Shown: piece by piece, positions 19,684 to 26,324 of the stretch
How positions within the stretch are numbered: the stretch's first letter is position 1
Layout: each line of letters begins with the position of its first letter
Source: Oscillospiraceae bacterium
Lineage (GTDB): Bacteria > Bacillota > Clostridia > Oscillospirales > Ruminococcaceae
Length of the DNA: 63,072 nt
Assembly (NCBI GenBank): GCA_017436575.1
Contig: JAFSCU010000003.1
Location: 1-63,072, forward strand
Direction of reading: 5' to 3'
Position numbers and translations under genes: made by a program
Notes under the pieces: model-generated
What the model was told of the DNA's origin: nothing
The model's database searches: none
What the model saw: the letters and a program-made list of their open reading frames with translations, nothing else

Positions 19684-19714
19684 GGGTACTCATTTTTAAA
19701 TTGAGTACCCTTTT
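19684..19714 (+). terminator. Rho-independent terminator of the third GNAT gene
   Basis: A 9-bp stem GGGTACTCA / TGAGTACCC with an AT-only loop is followed by TTTT. Confidence 0.85.
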
Positions 19715-19773
19715 AAGTTGATGAAAAATTTTCTTAACTTAATATCATTGACCTGCCGCTGCCCTTTTTTATT

Positions 19774-20997
19774 TCAGCATTTTTTCTTCATCCAGTTTTT
19801 GCCGTCTATAATTCGTGCCACCATCATTGATGCAACAGTGTCGCCGCATACATTCAAACAGGTCGCAGGTGGGTCAACCAGAAAACCTATGGTTGCTATC
19901 AAAGGGAAAGCCTCTGGTGGGAATCCCATAAGTGAAACTATCAGCATTTCACCTACCAGACCGCCACCCGGCACACCGGACAGCACCACGCCACTGAGTA
20001 TTGCAATTACAATGGAAATCAGATAAGTCTGCCAGCCGGCAAACTCCATGCCAAATATACCAAAGAGGAATGATATTTTCAGAATTGCCGCCAACACACT
20101 GCCGTCCATATGCATTGTGGCGCCTATCGGCAACACAATACCACTGATGTCTTTTGGCACACCTATTTTATCAGCAGATTCCAGATTTGTGGGAAGTGTG
20201 GCAATACTGCTTTGGGTTGCCAGGGATGTAACTGCAGGAGAAAGGATATTGGCAAAAAACATCTTTAACCCTTTTTTGCCACCGGCAAAGAAAGCGTAAA
20301 CAGCAAATGCAACAACGAAATACACCACACACAGAGGATAATAAAGAAGCATTGCGCGACTGTATGCACCTATAAGCTGGGGACCGAACTCGCCTACAAG
20401 GCTGGCAAAATATGCACACAGCCCCAGTGGTGCATACAGCATAATCAGGTCTACCATTTTCATCATAACAGTGCTGAAAGCTGTCAGAGCTCTGGACATA
20501 ATGTTGTTTTCACCCATTGTACCTGCACAATAGCCGAACATTACTGAAAAAACTATCAGTGGCAACATATTGCTGCGTGAAAGCAAAAGTGAAAAATCTG
20601 ATACTGTAACAGCCTTTACCAGCCGGTCTGCCAGGGCAACTGTTTCCCCTGCCCCTGTCTGGAGAGGAATATTTACTCCCAATGCAGGAGGATACAGTTT
20701 TACTGCAATTATAATGACCACTGCAGCTATCAGGCCGGTTGCCAGAAATACTGCCAGCATACACCCCAAAATTTTACCCAGTCGTGTTTTGTTGGTCATA
20801 TTGCCCACAGCAGATGCTATGGTTGCAAAAACCAGTGGCACAACTGCGGTGAACATAAGGTTAAGGAAAATATCACCAAAAGGTTTCAGCACCGTGGTCT
20901 TTTCACCAAAAACAACCCCGATTATACTGCCCAGCAGTATGGCCGCAATAATAGTCAGCGGAAAACGATAATTCTTCCAAAAGTTATGAAGTTTCAT
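19774..20997 (-). CDS. Dicarboxylate/amino acid:cation symporter (DAACS family)
   Basis: The 407-residue polytopic protein carries the two re-entrant loop signatures of the DAACS/GltPh family: the Ser/Thr-rich ATQSSIATLPTNLES hairpin and PIGATMHMDGSV (the NMDGT-equivalent cation site, here HMDGS). It also has GVPGGGLVGE and VDPPATCLNVCGDTVASMMV near the end. It should bring in an acidic or small neutral amino acid, or a dicarboxylate, with Na+ or H+. The Arg that selects aspartate/glutamate in the last helix is not obvious, so serine/threonine (SstT-like) uptake is possible. It follows the upstream gene of unknown function by 3 bp. Confidence 0.9.
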   Translation of the reverse strand: MKLHNFWKNYRFPLTIIAAILLGSIIGVVFGEKTTVLKPFGDIFLNLMFTAVVPLVFATIASAVGNMTNKTRLGKILGCMLAVFLATGLIAAVVIIIAVKLYPPALGVNIPLQTGAGETVALADRLVKAVTVSDFSLLLSRSNMLPLIVFSVMFGYCAGTMGENNIMSRALTAFSTVMMKMVDLIMLYAPLGLCAYFASLVGEFGPQLIGAYSRAMLLYYPLCVVYFVVAFAVYAFFAGGKKGLKMFFANILSPAVTSLATQSSIATLPTNLESADKIGVPKDISGIVLPIGATMHMDGSVLAAILKISFLFGIFGMEFAGWQTYLISIVIAILSGVVLSGVPGGGLVGEMLIVSLMGFPPEAFPLIATIGFLVDPPATCLNVCGDTVASMMVARIIDGKNWMKKKC

Positions 20998-21000
20998 AGG

Positions 21001-21657
21001 TTATCTCCTGAACAAAAGATTTTTTTCCATATCCATATCAAAAGCCCTGTATCCTTTTTCACACAGCTGGGACAAACCTTTTGTATCAGATAATGGACAT
21101 TTTTTCACATCTTCATAAGGTAAAGTTTTTTCTGTTCCCACATCAGTTTTTCTGGTAAATATCCAGTATGGTACAAGATTGTCAAGTCCGCGCAGGGCAA
21201 TCAGCTGAAAACCATTGTAAAACAGCTTTTCAAAATCAGCGCCAAACCGTGACGGCACCAGATGGACCAATATGGTTTTATTTTTCCTTTCTGCCTGTAT
21301 CATCCACAGTTTTGTAATGGGGGTATACAAATCAATATGGCTGTATTGTTCATCTGTCCATAAATAGCCACATACCAGACAGTGACCTGCTTTTTCTCCC
21401 AACAGGTCTGTCAGATGCCAGCCAGCAGCTGACTGGGCAAAACTGTGGCTGTCTGCATCCAGTATGTATGTGACAGCCACAGGCATTTCACCATCACATA
21501 CTGCCCAGAAAGCCCCCTGTACAAACACACCCGGCAACAGCTTTTCAGACAGCGGGTTGAAAAAAAGCCCGTCAAAACAGGCTGCATATTTTTCAATCCA
21601 CGACATATCTTCAATAAACAGTCTGCGAATTGTTAATGTCCGGTATTCTTTTTCCAT
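21001..21657 (-). CDS. Protein of unknown function, possibly GNAT-fold
   Basis: This 218-residue soluble protein has no motif that names it. The arrangement AFWAVCDGEMPVAVTYILDA, then LVHLVPSRFGADFEKLFYNGFQLIALRG and a closing YWIFTRK, resembles the strand-helix-strand order of acetyltransferases with a degraded cofactor loop, so a GNAT-like fold is a weak guess. The C-terminal 40 residues are extra. Start ATG 21657 has GAGGTGAT upstream. It is directly coupled to the DAACS symporter gene (3 bp gap), which hints at a role in amino-acid use. Confidence 0.6.
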   Translation of the reverse strand: MEKEYRTLTIRRLFIEDMSWIEKYAACFDGLFFNPLSEKLLPGVFVQGAFWAVCDGEMPVAVTYILDADSHSFAQSAAGWHLTDLLGEKAGHCLVCGYLWTDEQYSHIDLYTPITKLWMIQAERKNKTILVHLVPSRFGADFEKLFYNGFQLIALRGLDNLVPYWIFTRKTDVGTEKTLPYEDVKKCPLSDTKGLSQLCEKGYRAFDMDMEKNLLFRR

Positions 21658-21711
21658 ATCATCACCTCGCGTTTATAAGGTTAGTATATGCAAAAGTTCA
21701 AAAAGTGTTAC

Positions 21712-21749
21712 AAAATAAAATGACATCCACTGTAAAGACAATGGATGCC
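21712..21749 (-). terminator. Terminator of the AI-2E permease operon
   Basis: An 11-bp stem GGCATCCATTG / CAGTGGATGTC with two G-T pairs and a 6-nt loop is followed on the minus strand by an AT-rich T-tract. Confidence 0.75.
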
Positions 21750-21770
21750 AGTGATATTTATTATTTACTT

Positions 21771-22256
21771 TTACTGCATAAGATTATGCTGTTTTACCTG
21801 CAGGGCAAAATAATAGAGAATATCCCCTTTTTCAAACTCTGCCTGGATTTTGTATACATACACCCCTTCTTCCATAGGTGTCTGCCATGTGTACAACTGT
21901 TTGAAATCGTTGTTGGCAAGCCCCTGTGTTTCATAAAGAGTGATCAGTTCACAAGGTGCAGAAAAATTGATAACAATAACTTCTCCCGGAGAACAGTCTG
22001 TAGTCATCAGCGGCACATCTTCCGCAGAAATATATGGTGACAGTGTAGGTGCCAGACCAGTACCAAACTTCCAGGTATAGCCTGCCCTTGCAACTGCAGG
22101 CTGATTGTAACCGCCTACCGTTACATTGATAATAGGCAGAGATTTTTCAGGATTCAGGGAATCCACATAGTTTTTTATAAATATTGTGGCATATGCTGAC
22201 AGCACCAGCATTACCAGTGCAAACATATAGCGTTTTAATTTTCTTTTGAATTGCAT
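21771..22256 (-). CDS. Membrane-anchored extracytoplasmic protein of unknown function
   Basis: In this 161-residue protein a basic N-terminus (KRKLKRY) precedes one hydrophobic helix (about residues 10-27), after which the chain is beta-rich and should lie outside the membrane (YNQPAVARAGYTWKFGTG, then VIVINFSAPCELITLY). No lipobox is present. The gene starts 3 bp after the stop of the AI-2E family permease, so it is probably an accessory or substrate-binding partner of that transporter. No family is recognised. Confidence 0.65.
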   Translation of the reverse strand: MQFKRKLKRYMFALVMLVLSAYATIFIKNYVDSLNPEKSLPIINVTVGGYNQPAVARAGYTWKFGTGLAPTLSPYISAEDVPLMTTDCSPGEVIVINFSAPCELITLYETQGLANNDFKQLYTWQTPMEEGVYVYKIQAEFEKGDILYYFALQVKQHNLMQ

Positions 22257-22259
22257 AAA

Positions 22260-23417
22260 CTACTGACCTGAACTTTCTGTTTCTATTTTTAAATTGCTGT
22301 CCAAACCTTTTTCTTCCAGACGGCTGGCAATATTTTCAGACACCAACTTGTACAGCACCGCAAATGTCGGCACACCGATAAGCATACCCGCTATACCAAA
22401 CAGGCCATTGCCGATAAGGATACCTGCCAGCACCCAGATAGGTGACAGTCCCAAAGAATCACCCAGAATTTTGGGCCCCAGAATATTGCCGTCAAACTGC
22501 TGCAGCAGGAAAACAAACACTGTAAAAACAGCCGCTGCCATTGGGCTGACAACCAAAAGGATAAAAACACAAGGTATAGCACCGATAAAAGGACCAAAGA
22601 ATGGTATCATATTTGTAACACCAACTATTACAGCCACAAGAACTGTATAATCGGGATAAATAAACATCATACCGATAAAGCACAATATGCCGATAATGAT
22701 ACTGTCTATCAGTTTGCCGATAATAAAACCGGAAAAAATATTGCTGGAGCGGTTTGCCAGGCTTACCATTTTGTCCGCTCTTTCTTTTGAAAAATAAGCA
22801 TAGGTGGCTTTTTTAAACTGGTTACACAGCCTTTCCTTACCTGTCAGCATATAAACTGAAATAATAAGAATCATCAATAAATCCACAACACCGGACCCTA
22901 AGGACAGTGAAAAATTCAGCACACCGGGCAAAGCAGTGATGGAAAAATTTTTGATATGTGTCATCACAGTTTCCCACAAGCCTTCCACCTGGCTGATAAG
23001 CTGTGCGGACCAGTGAAATTCGTTTAACAACACCATCATATCATCATACAAATTTTTCATTGCACCAGGCACTGTTTCAATAAGATAAGAAATTGAAAGC
23101 CCCAGCTGTGGAATAACTGCCAGCAACAGACCACCCACTGTAATAATGAAAATGATATATGCTGTAAGGATAGACAAGCCTTTACTGTGTTTAAATTTCG
23201 CAAACAGCTTTCTTTCCAGCCACATCACGGGTCTGTTCAATATAAAGGCCAGTGCAAAAGCATATATGAACGGTGAAAAAACACCTATAACACTGCCCCA
23301 GAGTTTTGCTACAAAGTCCAGGTTTGACAATGCCATAAACAAAGCAACCGCCGCACACAAAGCTATGGTATAGCTGGCAGTCTGGGTAGTGAAATAATCT
23401 TTAAATTTTTTTGCCAT
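22260..23417 (-). CDS. AI-2E family (PerM/YhhT-type) membrane transporter
   Basis: The 385-residue product has about eight membrane helices and family marks: an N-terminal block with FSPFIYAFALAFILNRPV, the cytoplasmic helical region around ERLCNQFKKATYAYF, the GFIIGKLIDSIIIGIL stretch, and MIPFFGPFIGAIPC. The C-terminal GLSPIWVLAGILIGNGLFGI is also standard. Members export diverse small molecules or Na+/H+; autoinducer-2 export is proven for only a few, so the name says little. Start ATG 23417 follows AAGAGG. The AT-rich gap to 23633 is a divergent promoter region. Confidence 0.9.
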   Translation of the reverse strand: MAKKFKDYFTTQTASYTIALCAAVALFMALSNLDFVAKLWGSVIGVFSPFIYAFALAFILNRPVMWLERKLFAKFKHSKGLSILTAYIIFIITVGGLLLAVIPQLGLSISYLIETVPGAMKNLYDDMMVLLNEFHWSAQLISQVEGLWETVMTHIKNFSITALPGVLNFSLSLGSGVVDLLMILIISVYMLTGKERLCNQFKKATYAYFSKERADKMVSLANRSSNIFSGFIIGKLIDSIIIGILCFIGMMFIYPDYTVLVAVIVGVTNMIPFFGPFIGAIPCVFILLVVSPMAAAVFTVFVFLLQQFDGNILGPKILGDSLGLSPIWVLAGILIGNGLFGIAGMLIGVPTFAVLYKLVSENIASRLEEKGLDSNLKIETESSGQ

Positions 23418-23632
23418 TAAATATCCTCTTAAAATATTACTTCGTAAATTATAGTATACTATATTTTATTATTATTTACAACAAATGATTTCTGTAAAAT
23501 ATATTTTACAATAAAAAGTCATTATCATATTTACAACACAACTTTTTTGTAATATAATTTTAAATCGTATAATTAAGTATACATATAAACAAATAAACTT
23601 ACATTTTATTATAAAAGGAGAAAAATTAAATT

Positions 23633-24892
23633 ATGGACGGTTACCGGTCGACGATATTGGTATTGATTATTCTTATGGCGTTATCTGCCACATTTTCCGC
23701 CAGTGAAACAGCTCTTACTGCTGCCAACAGAGTAAGGCTGAAAAATCAGGCTGAAGATGGTGACAAAAAAGCTGCGGGAGCACTGAAGCTGACTGAAAAA
23801 TATGACAGTGCCCTTTCCGGATTACTTATTTCAAACAATATTGTAAACACATTATCGGCCTCTCTGACAACTGTGTTATTCACAGCTATTCTTGGCGAAA
23901 GCGGTGTAGGTGCAGCAACTGCTGTAATTACTGTACTGCTGGTTATTTTCGGCGAAGTATTGCCAAAAACCTTTGCTGCCAACAACGCTGAAAAACTGAT
24001 TAAAATTGTGCAGAAACCATTGCATATTGTAATGTGGCTGCTGGCACCATTTATTAAAATACTGGAAATACTGAAAAATCTGCTGATGAAAAATATGCAG
24101 GACAATACTCCTACCTATACTGAACAGGAACTTATCAGCATTGTTGACGAAATTGAAGATGAAGGTGTGCTGGAAGAAGACGAAGCAGACCTGGTACAGA
24201 GTGCAATTGAATTCAACGACATTACTGCCGGCGAAGTATTGACACCGCGTGTAGATATTTGCGCTATCGACAAAAATTCTTCAAAAGATGAAATATTGGA
24301 AATGTTCCTGCAGTACAATTACAGCCGTATGCCTGTATATGAGGGCTCCGTGGACAAAATTATTGGTTTTATCAACCAGAAAGACTTTTTTGCCGCAATC
24401 ATCAAAGGGGTACAATCGCCGCTGGAAAGCCTTATCAAACCTTGTCTGTATGTTCCGCCAAAACAGAAAATCATTGATGTAATGCACCTGCTACAGAAAG
24501 ACAAAGTGCACATGGCAGTAGTTACAGACGAATATGGTGGCACACTGGGTATTGCAACTCTGGAAGATATTCTGGAACAGCTGGTGGGCGACATCTGGGA
24601 CGAACACGACGAAGAAACCCAGCAGATTTTCAAAGTGGATGAACACAACTATGAAGTTATGGGTGAAACCACAATGGATGATGTATACGAAGAAATACTG
24701 GATACAAGAAACAAACACATTGACGGATATCAGACACTGTCTGGCTATCTGATGGAAAAACTGGAAAGAATCCCTGTACAGGGCGACAGTTATAGTGATG
24801 AATTTTTGAAATACACAGTTACCATCATTGACGAAAACAGAATCAAAAAGGTTAATATCCGCGTTCACCAACCAGAAGATTTTGAAATATAA
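23633..24892 (+). CDS. CNNM/CorC (hemolysin-like) family protein with DUF21, CBS pair and CorC domain
   Basis: The 419-residue product shows, in order, a DUF21 transmembrane domain (about residues 1-180) with FSASETALTAANRVRLK and VFGEVLPKTFAANN; a CBS domain pair (about 200-325) with VLTPRVDI and MAVVTDEYGGTLGIATLEDILEQLVGDIWDE; and a C-terminal CorC_HlyC domain from about 330. Members are Mg2+ exporters or regulators of Mg2+ homeostasis. No signal for haemolysis exists despite the old name. Start ATG 23633 lies behind AAGGAG. A bidirectional terminator separates it from the convergent flavin reductase gene. Confidence 0.92.
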   Translation: MDGYRSTILVLIILMALSATFSASETALTAANRVRLKNQAEDGDKKAAGALKLTEKYDSALSGLLISNNIVNTLSASLTTVLFTAILGESGVGAATAVITVLLVIFGEVLPKTFAANNAEKLIKIVQKPLHIVMWLLAPFIKILEILKNLLMKNMQDNTPTYTEQELISIVDEIEDEGVLEEDEADLVQSAIEFNDITAGEVLTPRVDICAIDKNSSKDEILEMFLQYNYSRMPVYEGSVDKIIGFINQKDFFAAIIKGVQSPLESLIKPCLYVPPKQKIIDVMHLLQKDKVHMAVVTDEYGGTLGIATLEDILEQLVGDIWDEHDEETQQIFKVDEHNYEVMGETTMDDVYEEILDTRNKHIDGYQTLSGYLMEKLERIPVQGDSYSDEFLKYTVTIIDENRIKKVNIRVHQPEDFEI

Positions 24893-24935
24893 TAAAAAAA
24901 TACACCGCAGATACTGTCTGCGGTGTATTTTTTTA
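24893..24935. terminator. Bidirectional terminator between convergent genes
   Basis: A perfect 16-bp stem built on ACACCGCAGA / TCTGCGGTGT with flanking A and T runs and a 5-nt loop serves both the CNNM gene (+) and the flavin reductase gene (-). Confidence 0.93.
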
Positions 24936-25409
24936 TTCTATAATATCAACAACTTCACCGATAAACATTGTGTGTGGAGCTTCATCAATATAATATTTGT
25001 CGATGGCTTCCTGTGGCATTGTATCAGTTATCAAATCCTGTCTGTAGATTTTTTTACACAACAGTGTCATTTTTGCTTCTTTAAAAGAAATACTTTCGCC
25101 AATTGTAACAGGAGTGAGTGCTGTTTTTGCAACTTTGTCACCGTCACGGCCTGAAAGTGTACCCAGTACGCCTAAATCCTTGCGATACTTTTCATCATAA
25201 AAACTTACTGTAAAGTATTCGTTTAAATCAAGAAAACTGTGTGTATAACGGATAGGTTTCACATAAACTGTGGCAACAGGTTTGTTCCAGATAGTACCCA
25301 GACCGCCCCAGCTGATGGTCATAGTATTGAAATTATCAGCTGTACCTGCTGTAACCAGTGCCCATTCTTTGTCAAATACTTTGAATGATTTGTTTATACA
25401 GTCTTTCAT
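24933..25409 (-). CDS. Flavin reductase-like (FMN-binding split barrel) protein
   Basis: This product of about 158 residues has the pattern ALVTAGTADNFNTMTISWGGLG, the FMN-binding opening of flavin-reductase-like split-barrel proteins, then KPVATVYVKPIRYTH and YFTVSFYDE, with GRDGDKV in place of the usual SGRD/E loop. It probably binds FMN and reduces a flavin or quinone. The frame reaches TTG 25430, but that codon overlaps AAGGAG, which lies 10 nt ahead of ATG 25409, so the ATG is chosen. It starts 1 bp from the stop of the upstream membrane protein, hence is co-transcribed. Confidence 0.88.
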   Translation of the reverse strand: MKDCINKSFKVFDKEWALVTAGTADNFNTMTISWGGLGTIWNKPVATVYVKPIRYTHSFLDLNEYFTVSFYDEKYRKDLGVLGTLSGRDGDKVAKTALTPVTIGESISFKEAKMTLLCKKIYRQDLITDTMPQEAIDKYYIDEAPHTMFIGEVVDIIE

Positions 25410-25410
25410 A

Positions 25411-25842
25411 TTATTTATTCTCCTTTTCAAATTCTGCCCTTAGACTTTCAGCCTTTTTCCCAACTTTACCAGCATAACATAAAATATATATTATAGATGC
25501 CGCAAGCAGTAAAACAGAAAGCATAAGGCTGTATTTCAGCACCACTACTGACAATATCAGCAATATTGCCCAGCCCCGCGAAATAACTTGGTTATATCTT
25601 CCAAAAAGTTTTTGGGCAGCGATTTTACTATAATGCTGTTGCAAGCGATAATCTTTTGATTTTTCTTCATTTAAAGAAATCATAACTCCTCTGGCACAAA
25701 CTATAAAAACAGAAGCAAGAGGTATCACTCGGGATGAGGAATATCTGTCAGGAAATATAATTTTCAATATTATAAACAAAATAAAAACGGACAAAAAAAT
25801 AAGCAAATATTCCCAGAACAACTTTTTGTCATATATCTTCAT
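25411..25842 (-). CDS. Small four-helix membrane protein of unknown function
   Basis: The 143-residue product has two hydrophobic helices near the N-terminus (about residues 10-28 and 40-55), a charged cytoplasmic part (NEEKSKDYRLQQHYSKIAAQ) and two more helices (about 90-125), with a charged tail. No motif is recognised. It precedes and nearly overlaps the flavin-reductase gene. Just upstream lies the degenerate tRNA-Gly tail region. Confidence 0.6.
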   Translation of the reverse strand: MKIYDKKLFWEYLLIFLSVFILFIILKIIFPDRYSSSRVIPLASVFIVCARGVMISLNEEKSKDYRLQQHYSKIAAQKLFGRYNQVISRGWAILLILSVVVLKYSLMLSVLLLAASIIYILCYAGKVGKKAESLRAEFEKENK

Positions 25843-25930
25843 TCCATCATCTCTTAAACTTATAATATCATAATGGGAAATGTATGTAAAATGGAAATAG
25901 TGTGAAATTTATTTTGACAATCGCTGTTTT

Positions 25931-25947
25931 GTGGGTCCGATTCCCCT
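25931..25947 (-). repeat. Remnant left end of a second tRNA-tail unit
   Basis: On the minus strand this reads AGGGGAATCGGACCCAC, nearly the same as the left end of the complete unit next to it (ATGGGAATCGGACTC at 26122-26136). No body or tRNA copy follows, so it looks like the truncated start of another unit. Confidence 0.5.
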
Positions 25948-25960
25948 ATCCTTTGTACAA

Positions 25961-25994
25961 AAATAAAACCGATACCCGTGGGTATCGGTTTTAT
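25961..25994 (-). terminator. Terminator behind the copied tRNA-Gly end
   Basis: The stem built on AAAACCGATACC / GGTATCGGTTTT with a short loop is followed on the minus strand by TATTTTTG. It lies 2 bp after the CCA end of the duplicated tRNA-Gly tail and has a sequence different from the terminator after the real tRNA. Confidence 0.85.
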
Positions 25995-25996
25995 TA

Positions 25997-26145
25997 TGGA
26001 GCAGGTGATGGGAATCACCGCCTTTGCCTGCGGCAAATGCTAACTGGCCTCGCTTGGAGCGCTCGGCTCTTTTTCCTGAAAACAGTGTACTACACTGTTT
26101 TCTTAACGGAAAAACCCTCTCGAGTCCGATTCCCATTTTTTCAAA
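25997..26145 (-). repeat. tRNA-tail unit downstream of tRNA-Gly (non-coding, structured)
   Basis: Read on the minus strand, the unit opens with an inverted T-arm copy (26122-26136, ATGGGAATCGGACTC). It continues with CCGTTAA, hairpin 1 (26078-26102, 12-bp arms AAAACAGTGTA/TACACTGTTTT), a block GAGCCGAGCGCTCC, the conserved AGCGAGGCCAGTTAGCAT (26037-26054) and hairpin 2 (TTTGCC/GGCAAA, 26023-26037). It ends in an exact 20-nt copy of the tRNA-Gly 3' end including CCA (25997-26016; the original is 26179-26198). Copy spacing is 182 bp. No open frame covers it. The same plan follows tRNA-Gln. Whether this is a mobile element, an att scar or a co-transcribed RNA cannot be decided from one window. 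Confidence 0.75.
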
Positions 26146-26178
26146 TAAAAAAACACAGAGGAAAACCTCTGTGTTTTT
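26146..26178 (-). terminator. Terminator of tRNA-Gly
   Basis: The stem AAAAACACAGAGG / CCTCTGTGTTTTT with loop AAAA lies directly behind the CCA end of the tRNA. Confidence 0.92.
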
Positions 26179-26252
26179 TGGAGCAGGTGATGGGAATCGA
26201 ACCCACACGACCAGCTTGGAAGGCTGGAGTTCTACCACTAAACTACACCTGC
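26179..26252 (-). tRNA. tRNA-Gly (anticodon TCC)
   Basis: The minus strand folds as a full cloverleaf: acceptor GCAGGTG/CACCTGC, D-arm with AGTGGTAGAAC, anticodon stem-loop CAGCCTTCCAAGCTG with TCC at positions 34-36, T-arm GTGGGTTCGATTCCCAT, discriminator T and encoded CCA. It reads GGA and GGG codons. A perfect promoter lies upstream and a terminator downstream. Its 3' 20 nt are duplicated 182 bp further on. Confidence 0.97.
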
Positions 26253-26255
26253 ATA

Positions 26256-26312
26256 TTTCTGCCACTTGTAAGTAGCAGAAATTATTATATAACTTTTTAT
26301 AATGTTTGTCAA
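26256..26312 (-). promoter_or_regulatory. tRNA-Gly promoter and leader hairpin
   Basis: The minus strand carries TTGACA (26312-26307), a 17-bp spacer and TATAAT (26289-26284), a consensus sigma-A promoter. Between it and the tRNA a 12-bp inverted repeat (26256-26281, TTTCTGCTACTT/AAGTGGCAGAAA) spans the expected start of transcription. It could be a leader hairpin for RNase P processing or an operator. Confidence 0.85.
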
Positions 26313-26324
26313 CAGAAATTTAAG

